NCBI GenBank assembly: GCA_963575745.1
Contig: CAUYUJ010017814.1
Coordinates: 113,501 to 177,500, forward strand
Reading direction: 5' to 3'
DNA from: Prorocentrum cordatum
Taxonomy: Eukaryota > Sar > Dinophyceae > Prorocentrales > Prorocentraceae
Length of the DNA: 64,000 nt
Notes under the pieces: model-generated
Database searches by the model: none
Told to the model about the DNA's origin: nothing
Seen by the model: the letters and a program-made list of their open reading frames with translations, nothing else
Made by a program: the position numbers and the translations under genes
Shown here: one piece after another, positions 57,321-64,000 of the stretch
How the letters are laid out: each line of letters starts with the position of its first letter
Position numbering within the stretch: position 1 is the first letter of the stretch

Positions 57321-57848
57321 GGTCCTCATCCCACCGAGGCAGCTCCCTCAGTGGAAATGAACCTGTGCAGGGGCATATGAAGAGGGAGTTTGGAGGCAGG
57401 GTGCATTCCAACATCAGTGATGAGTCTTGGGTTTACACTTCTCCTCCTCCATCTCATCCTCTTCTTCTGATTCTTAGTACGATTATTGTTTCTAGTCGAC
57501 TTAGAAATGTAAGTAGTGGTGTTCTTCTTCTGCGTACCGTTCACATTACCAGTAATATGCGTATGTGTCGTATCGTTGTTAGGAATGCGCCTCTTCTGAT
57601 TAGTTTCATATGTATATTACGATTCGTGTTATAGTATTCGTCATCTTGTACTGATGAGTAGTATTGTTTGTCTTAGTAGTACTGTGTGCAAGATCGTTTC
57701 CGTCGTCTTAGTTTTCGTATAACGATTGGTATTGTTCGTACTACTATTGATATTAGAATTCGTGTTGCTCATCGTAATGTATTCCTGCTCGTATGGTTGG
57801 TCTTGTTATTTCTCATCTTATGAACCGTATGTTGTCGTATGAATATTT
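57321..57848. other. AT-richer spacer, degenerate TATTCGT-like repeats
   Basis: From 57480 to 57790 short GTATTGTTCGT/TATTCGT variants recur; strongly decayed. No gene recognised. Confidence 0.55.
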
Positions 57849-57988
57849 CTCCTTCTCCACATCCTCCTTCTCCTCCTCATCATCATCAGCATCATCAGAA
57901 TCACCAGCATCCTCATCAGCACCAGCATCATCGTCATCATCAGCAGCATCATCATCAGCAGCATCATCAGCATCAGCATCATCGTCAC

Positions 57989-58033
<45 letters not shown>

Positions 58034-58165
58034 TAACATCATCATCATCAGGAGCATCAGCAGCATCCTCGTCATCATCCTCATCATCATCATCATCAGC
58101 AGCAGCATCAGCAGCATCGTCAGCATCAGCATCAGCATCAACATCATCCTCATCATCATCATCAT

Positions 58166-58236
<71 letters not shown>

Positions 58237-58365
58237 CATCATCATTAGCATCATCATCCCATCAGAGCATCAGCAGCTCCTCGTCATCATCTCATCATCA
58301 TCATCAGCACATCATCAGCATCGCCAGCATCAGCATCAGCATCAGCATCATCCTCATCCTCATCC

Positions 58366-58422
<57 letters not shown>

Positions 58423-58475
58423 CCATCATCATCATCCGCCTCCTCCTCCTCCTTCCCCTGCTCCTCCTCCTTTTT
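57849..58475. repeat. CAT/CAG array then CTC
   Basis: CAT with CAG interruptions 57877-58435; CTC at 58438-58475. Confidence 0.97.
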
Positions 58476-58620
58476 AACGTTAAGCAAACCTTACGTGAGC
58501 CCTCCTCCTCCTCCTCCTCCCCCCCAGACACGCATGCGGGGCCGGGGACCGTTCCTGCCAAAGCCGCCCGGCACGGGCGGGGCGCGGCCCTGCCCGCAGC
58601 CACCGCCGCCGCAGGGTCGG
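58476..58620. other. Short GC-rich spacer
   Basis: CTC run at 58502-58522; otherwise nothing recognised. Confidence 0.4.
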
Positions 58621-59392
58621 CCCTCAGAAGGGGGCGGGGGAGGAGGGGGGAGGAGGAGGGGAGGAGGGGAGGATAGGGGGAGGCTGAGGAGGTGAGGGGA
58701 GGAGGGGGGAGTGGGAGAGGGAGGAAGGGGGAAGGTGGATGGCAGGAAGGAGGAGGGGAGGATGCGGGAGGGGAGGAGGAGGGAGGAGGGGGAGGGAGGA
58801 GGGGGAGCGGGAGGCAGGGGGAGGGGGAGGGAAGGGAGGGGGAAGGGGGAGGGGGGGAGGGGAAAGGGAGGGGGAGGGAAAGGGGGGGAGGAGGTAGCAG
58901 GGAGGGGAGAGTGGGGGGAGGGAGGAGGGGGGGCGGAAGGAGGGGAGGGGGGGGAAAGGGGAGGAGGGGAAGGGGGGAGGGGGGCGAAAAGGAGAGAGCG
59001 AGAGGAGGCCACAGGTGGAGGAATTGGGAAGAAGAGAGAGGACAGGAAGAGGAGGTAGAGCGGAGGGAAGAGAAGGAGGACGAGACACCTCAACTCGTTC
59101 GAGAAAGAGGTCCGCAGCTCGAGGCTCGAAGGAGGAGGAGGGGGACGAGGAGGAGGAGGAGAGCAGAAGGAGGAGCGGGAGTAGGGAGGGGAGAAGGGGG
59201 ACGGGGAGAGAGCGGAGGGAGGAGCGGGAGTAGGGAGGAGCGGGAGTAGGGAGTAGGAGGAGGGAGTAGGGAGGGGAGGGGAGCGGGAGTAGGGAGGGGA
59301 GGGGAGGAGGAGCGGGAGTAGGGAGGAGGAGAGCAGAAGGAGGAGAAGGGGGACGGGGAGAGAGCGGAGTGAGGAGGACGAGGACCAGGAGA
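58621..59392. repeat. ~0.77-kb polypurine (GGGA/GGA) tract
   Basis: Almost exclusively G and A on plus, with a GGAGCGGGAGTAGGGA unit repeated at 59220-59330. Long Ser/Pro/Leu frames on minus are translations of this. Confidence 0.96.
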
Positions 59393-60430
59393 GGCCCACG
59401 ATGCGATTCGGCGCTTCCCCAGCCGACTGGGCCAAAAGGCGTACGGAGATCTCTGGTACAAGGTTCCGAGTGTTTGTGTATTACTAGAGGGCTGAACCTC
59501 AACGGTGTTTTTCGTTTTCGCTTTGCTCTCCTTTCCCCCCGCTTTTGTCTCGAATCCGCCTTCTTACCGCAAAACGAAGTCGACACGAAAACGGCCCACG
59601 AGATCGCCAGAAACGCCGCTTGGGGTCAGCCCCGTATTGCTGCATCGCGCGCGCGGGTCGGCCCTTGGGCCACCCCCAAAAAAACGAAGAGGAGCCCTGG
59701 CCTTCGAGCGCCCGACCCGGGTCAGAGATGGTGTTCGGTGCGCGCGCGCGGCCTCCACGACCCCCGAAAACGCTCGAAGAGCGCCCCCGAAGGGGCCTGC
59801 CAGAGAGCCCAACTGGTGACTCCGCGGTCCAAAAGAGGCCTCCAAAACGCCACAAATTGCGCTCCCTTTGGAGTCCCGAGACGGTGCGGCGACGGGCCGC
59901 GCGGTGACCTCGAAATCCCCCGAGACCTCATCGCGCGGTCCGTCACCGCACGGTCTTGGGACCCCGGAGGCCCCTGTCGCCCGAGAATCACTCGGAGAAC
60001 GACCCGAGTCCAAAAACCGTGCGGTGCCCCCGAATCCCCACCGACTCACCGCACGGTGTGGTCACCGCCCCGTTTGGGGGCCCCAAGGCCGCCCCTGGAT
60101 GGCTCCAAAGGTAGTCCCGGGAGGCCAAAGCAATTGATTGTCCTGAAACTCTGCATGATTTCGACGATTTCACCTCTTCGGCCTTCCGACGGCCAAGACG
60201 GCCAAAGAGGCACCCATCAACATCGCCCCAAGGCAACCCAAGGAGGCCCCCGAGGCCCCCAAGAGGCCTCCAGAGGCCCCAAAAGGACACAAAAGGGGGA
60301 AACCGAATTGAGATTTCGAGTCCTTCCCCCAAAAGTGGCCTCCGAGACTGCCAGAAGACCCCCAAAAGCCCTCGAGAGGCCCCACGAATCCCCCAAAATG
60401 CCCCCGCGAGCACGGGGGCAAATGCTAACG
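59393..60430. repeat. Spacer grading into AAGAGGCCCC-type degenerate repeat
   Basis: 59393-59700 is unique. From 59830 units such as CCGCGCGGTGAC and CACCGCACGGT recur (59885-60060). From 60190 to 60410 AAGAGGCC/GAGGCCCC units dominate. A plus frame of 362 codons crosses all of this but lacks motifs. Confidence 0.6.
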
Positions 60431-61090
60431 ATGCTACAATATGGGCCGGCAGATTGAGCGAAGCGATCCGCCTCCCCATCAGATACGGCGCGTGAGATCC
60501 CCGCGGCATGGTCTGCAAGGATTGTTTTTGGCCGGACGCCTCCAAGCACTGTCTGGGGCCTCCTCGGAAGCCCTCATGGGCTGTCTTGGGAGCCTCGTGG
60601 GGCATCTTGGGCTAGTTTGGACCTTTATTTGGACACGGGGCCGTCTCGAAACCTTCTCAAGCCCTCTCCAAGTCGTGATGAGCCGAAAAAGCGAAGCAGC
60701 TAAAAACCTTCCAAAACCATTGGGTTGTGACGATTTTGACTGCACCAGGCTCAGATGTCCACCCCTTGGAGGTATCTTGCGGAGCCTCTTGTGACAAGAT
60801 TGGGGCCTCTCTGGCCAACTTGGGAAATTTCGGAAGCCTCTTGGGCGTCTCTTCTGGCGTGTGGAACTAGATTGGACCGTCAGGCCACCCTCTTGGACCT
60901 CTGTCCAAGGGGTCAAAAACAGTGTAATTGTAGTCCCTTTTGCCCCTTACCCTGCCTCTTGTGGTTTCGCCCGCCGCTTGGGACAGCTTCGGGTGCTCGT
61001 TCGAGCTGTTTGTAGGGCCTCGTGGGACCCTCCTAACCAGTTGTTGAAGTTCTCCGGCTCTCTGGGGCCGTATTGAACACCTCTTTACGT
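60431..61090. repeat. Degenerate CTTGGGGCCTC-type repeat (opposite polarity)
   Basis: GGGGCCTCTTGG-like units, the complement of those at 60190-60410, mixed with unique sequence. Polarity switches near 60430. Confidence 0.5.
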
Positions 61091-61320
61091 GGTCTTCTTC
61101 GGCTTCCACAATACCTCCAAAGTCCGTTCACGGTCATCCCATCGGGCTACTTTGCATCAAGGCGACCACGTTCGACAGAAATGGGCCGCTGGTGTGTCCC
61201 CTCAGAGGCGTTCAACCCGTCACCGTGGTCGAGGTCGAGGTTTTCGTGGTCGTCGCCGTCGTCGTCCACGTCTTCGTGGTCGTCGTCGCTGTCGTAGACG
61301 ACGTGGTCGTCGTGACCGCC
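61091..61320. other. Spacer with degenerate CGTCGT repeat
   Basis: 61220-61315 repeats TCGTGGTCGTCG-type units. Nothing else. Confidence 0.55.
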
Positions 61321-61620
61321 CTCATCCTCCTCCTCCTCCTCCTCCTCCTCCTCCTCCTCCTCCTGCTCCCTCCTCCTCCTCCTCCTCCTCCTCCTCCTCC
61401 TCCTCCTCCTCCTCCTCCTCCTCTCCTCCCTCCTCCTCCTCCTCCACCTCCTCCTCCACCTCCTCCTCCTCCTCCTCCTTATCCTCCTCCTCTTCTATCT
61501 GAACATTCACCTAAACCTGCCCCCACTCCTGACTCCCATGCTCCTCTTCTGCGCCCTCTTCATTCCCATTTCCCTCACGAGGAGGAGGAGGAGGAGGAGG
61601 AGGAGGACTACTAGTAGTAT
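61321..61620. repeat. CTC array and short GGA array
   Basis: CTC at 61323-61490; GGA at 61579-61610 after about 80 bp; again opposite polarities close together. Confidence 0.95.
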
Positions 61621-61810
61621 AAGCCCAAGACGCATCCAAGATGTTGCAATAAACCCTCCCTCCAAGTTCGCCCTTCACAGGGCCCTACAAGAATTTAGGT
61701 TCATTGCGGGAAGTACCCCATCGGAAGAAAACTGTCTGTGGGTCCTCAACCGGGCCAAAAAAACTATTCCTTGGGCTTCAGCGCGACTCAACATGACTGT
61801 TGCGTCCTGA
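61621..61810 (+). CDS. Possible exon, unknown (about 57 codons)
   Basis: After the GGA tract a plus frame reads QDVAINPPSKFALHRALQEF, RFIAGSTPSEENCLWVLNRA and KKTIPWASARLNMTVAS to a stop at 61810. Composition is protein-like. CCAAG at about 61638 could be an acceptor. Its 3' end overlaps the start of a direct repeat. No family recognised. Confidence 0.3.
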
Positions 61811-61934
61811 CAACCCTAAATCCTGCCAGAACACCTTTCCTAGGACTTCACCAGCGACAGTGAAGGTGATTGCTACGTCCTGACAATCCTAAATATTGCC
61901 AGAACATCTTTCCCGGGACTTCGAGCATGCCAAC
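61798..61934. repeat. ~68-bp direct repeat, 2 copies
   Basis: Both copies contain CGTCCTGACAA, CCTAAAT, TGCCAGAACA and GGACTTC in the same order. Confidence 0.85.
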
Positions 61935-62208
61935 CCTTGAAACTGCTGCAAACTTTCAAAACGAATGTGCGCTGCGCTGGGGCGAGAGCCAAATGTTGAA
62001 AAAGAACCGCCCTTCATCCTTACAACTGCTGCAATCGAATGCGCGCGGCGCTAAGGCGAGAGCAACATTTTTAAAACCGCCCATCCTCGATCCGTGAAAC
62101 TGCTGCAACTTGTAAACCGAATGTGCGCGGCGCTAAGGCGATAACAACCTTTCGAAAACGACCCGCCCTCGATCCGAAACTGCTGCAAACTTCGAGCTTC
62201 AAGATCAT
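61935..62208 (-). repeat. ~88-bp satellite S88, minus orientation
   Basis: The reverse complement carries GGATCGAGGGCGG, a TTTTCAAAA-like segment, CTCTCGCCTTAGCGCCGCGC and ACATTCG in the same order as 56530-57132. About three units. Confidence 0.9.
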
Positions 62209-62324
62209 AAATGGCAAAAATGTCTCAAGCGAAACGCCAGGTCTTCCCTACCGACACGTCTGGGGGTGCGACACGGCGGAGTTATGAGGAATGGAGGACG
62301 ACAACGAGGACGACGACGACGACA

Positions 62325-62363
<39 letters not shown>

Positions 62364-62391
62364 CCGCCGCCGACGCCGACGCCGACGACGA

Positions 62392-62426
<35 letters not shown>

Positions 62427-62481
62427 AATACGACGACGACGAAAATGAAGACGACGACTACGACGCCCACGACGACGCCGC

Positions 62482-62521
<40 letters not shown>

Positions 62522-62730
62522 ACGGACGGCGGTGACAAGGACGAGGGTGAAGACGGCAGCGGCGACGGCCCTGCGGCCAGGGCCGAGGTCTGTGTGGAGG
62601 AGAGGGAGGAGTCAGAGAATCACGAGGCCGAGGAGGAGGAAAACGAAACGAGGAGCGGCGAAAAGGAGAAAGGGGCGAGGAGGGGCAGAGGGGACGGAGG
62701 AGAGGAGGAGAGGCGGTGATGCGGCGGGCG
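62209..62730. repeat. (GAC)n/(GCC)n array then polypurine
   Basis: GAC with GCC blocks at 62297-62520; GGA-rich polypurine at 62595-62715. Confidence 0.95.
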
Positions 62731-62942
62731 GCTTCGCGAAGCGCTTGCTAGTGAGGATGAGGGGGAAAGGACAGGGGTGGGGGGCTGGCATCCTCCCTTG
62801 TAACGTTGCCCGTGACGGGAGAGGGAGAGAGGGGAAGTTTTTTAGGGTTCGGGCCCCACTGTCACCCAGAAGCGAGTGGCTTCAGGTCACGGTCCTCCTC
62901 CTGGTACACTACACGCGCCGACGGGTTCGCGGACGCTGGTCG
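62731..62942. other. Unique spacer
   Basis: Nothing recognised. Confidence 0.4.
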
Positions 62943-63397
62943 TCAACATCCTCCCAGCTTCAATTGTTCATCGCGCCGTAGGTGCGCCAGGGGACCACCC
63001 TTGCAAGAAAGTCGATCAGGGTGGACGCGGCTACCACTTGTCAGTGGCCGAGGTAGTGCTGCCTGGGTAGATTGAAGCAACCTTTCTCTGACGTCAGGTA
63101 CCATCTCACAGCCAACAATCAATGGGTACCCTGCGCCGGCATACTGACCTTTCAAGCTCCGTCAAAGTTAATGGCCCGCCCTGCAGCCAGGAATCGCCTT
63201 CCAGCGAAGCCGTGGGAACAGCACCCCGTGCAGCATCGCAGGGCCGCACTACTACCTAACTCGTCCGCGACAACGTTGTCCTCCCGAGGCTCGTGAAGTA
63301 CAGTGGGGGCCCGACCACAAGAAACCTTCCACAACAAACCCAACCCTGAGACCCCAGAACGTCCCTTGATTTTGGGTGGGAGCGTCACGCTTTCCAT
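62943..63397 (-). pseudogene. Possible retroelement remnant (RNase H end), low support
   Basis: The minus frame from 63397 contains VLHEPREDNVVADELGSS (about 63301-63248). A His-x-Pro-Arg-x-x-N-x-x-A-D-x-L string resembles the C-terminal motif of RNase H domains in reverse-transcribing elements, where the Asp is catalytic. It stops at 63152 and is followed, in another frame, by AGAGYPLIVGCEMVPDVRE and RERLLQSTQAALPRPLTS to 62943. No polymerase motifs are present upstream. Chance similarity is possible. Confidence 0.3.
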
Positions 63398-64000
63398 CGC
63401 AAAACCATCGAAACACTTTTTTGATCTGCGGGGCGAGAGCGAACCTCTTCCGGTAAAAGCTAGGCGGGCAATTGGGGAGACAGGGCACAGGCGGGCTGGG
63501 CCTCAGGCGGCCGGAGGGCGAAAACCATCGAAACACAAGAAACCCAAGGCACCCTGGAGGCAGGCAGGGTGCTGCTTGGCATGGGCCCCCGCTGCAGCGA
63601 GCCTCCTCCTGCCTCCGCGGGGATGGCTGCGCCTGCGGCCCCAACGATCGCCGCGCGCACGGAGCGCCCGTCGCAGCGGCGGCCCCCAGACTCGGACTGG
63701 AGCAGCACCACCGCCCGCGGGTCCGCTCGGAGGCGGCCTGGCTGTCACTTGGAGGCCTGGACATTGGCACCAACACCAACACAGGGGGGTGACTCCGCAG
63801 GGGGAAGACGATCCTCGATGTCGGTGTTGGTGGTAATATTTCGGTCACCTTAGAAGCCATAGTATTACCACCATCGCCAAGATCGGGGTCTTCTTCCCTC
63901 GGTGGAGGCACACAGCCGAGATTGGTGTTGGTGTCAACCTCTAGGCCTGCGATGTCACCCCGGATGTCGACTCCAAACCTGAAGGGCTGAACGCTTTGCC
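63398..64000. other. Unique GC-rich end of window
   Basis: AAAACCATCGAAACAC occurs twice (about 63402 and 63521), and GTTGGTG/CACCAAC segments recur at 63767-63783, 63820 and 63920. No gene recognised. Confidence 0.4.

Noticed and set aside
58491-59586. 314-320-codon Ser/Pro/Leu-rich frames on minus
   Set aside because: Antisense of a polypurine tract.
59369-60457. 362-codon plus-strand frame
   Set aside because: Crosses degenerate GAGGCCCC-type repeats; composition is dominated by R, P, G and A with no motif.

Overview
This window reads as nuclear DNA of a eukaryote, most likely a dinoflagellate. The reasons are the very low density of coding-like sequence, GC-rich third codon positions in the few convincing reading frames, a candidate GT-AG intron filled with a pyrimidine microsatellite, and a broken LINE-type retroelement. 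That element has an AP-endonuclease-like domain, a divergent reverse transcriptase and C-terminal Cys/His fingers, an architecture I associate with dinoflagellate genomes. The assignment is an inference; I see no rRNA, tRNA, spliced-leader or operon structure that would settle it.

Repeats dominate. Microsatellites (CAT, CTC/GGA, GAC/GGC, CAA, GATGGT, CT, ATTGC, AATAG, AATATAG) and longer tandem arrays fill well over a third of the window by eye. Most long open reading frames here are artefacts: these repeat units contain no stop codon in several frames, giving poly-His, Ile-Thr, Ser-Pro, Asp or Arg 'proteins'.

Layout. 0.16-0.66 kb: small candidate two-exon gene fragment (- strand). 1.8-2.36 kb: RNase H-like end of a retroelement (+). 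2.9-12.6 kb: CAT/CTC arrays separated by low-complexity and AT-richer spacers. 13-17 kb: GC-rich spacer with no convincing gene. 17.7-22.6 kb: GAC/GGC, GGA, CAA and CAT arrays and a ~33-bp minisatellite. 22.8-23.1 kb: broken coding fragment (-). 24-28 kb: several tandem repeats and a segmental duplication of ~0.45 kb. 28.3-29.6 kb: a candidate exon running directly into an 89-bp satellite. 30-32 kb: mirror-image CAT/ATG and CTC/GAG arrays. 34.9-36.8 kb: a MITE-like element, a broken coding region and a dispersed repeat. 37.2-41.2 kb: a ~4-kb GATGGT array. 41.6-42.2 kb: best-looking unidentified coding exon (-). 42.8-46.8 kb: degenerate LINE (-). 47.4-48.3 kb: a hairpin element, a second MITE copy and a dispersed repeat. 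48.4-50.3 kb: CTC, CT, ATAC and ATTGC arrays. 50.8-52.7 kb: ~80-bp satellite. 53.1-55.1 kb: AT-rich AATAG/AATATAG array. 55.8-64 kb: another foldback element, one satellite family at two loci in opposite orientation, polypurine tracts and a possible retroelement remnant.

There is no set of genes that clearly works together. The notable content is the collection of non-autonomous inverted-repeat elements (at least four kinds), dispersed repeats found in both orientations, and the dead LINE. No previously undescribed functional system is supported.
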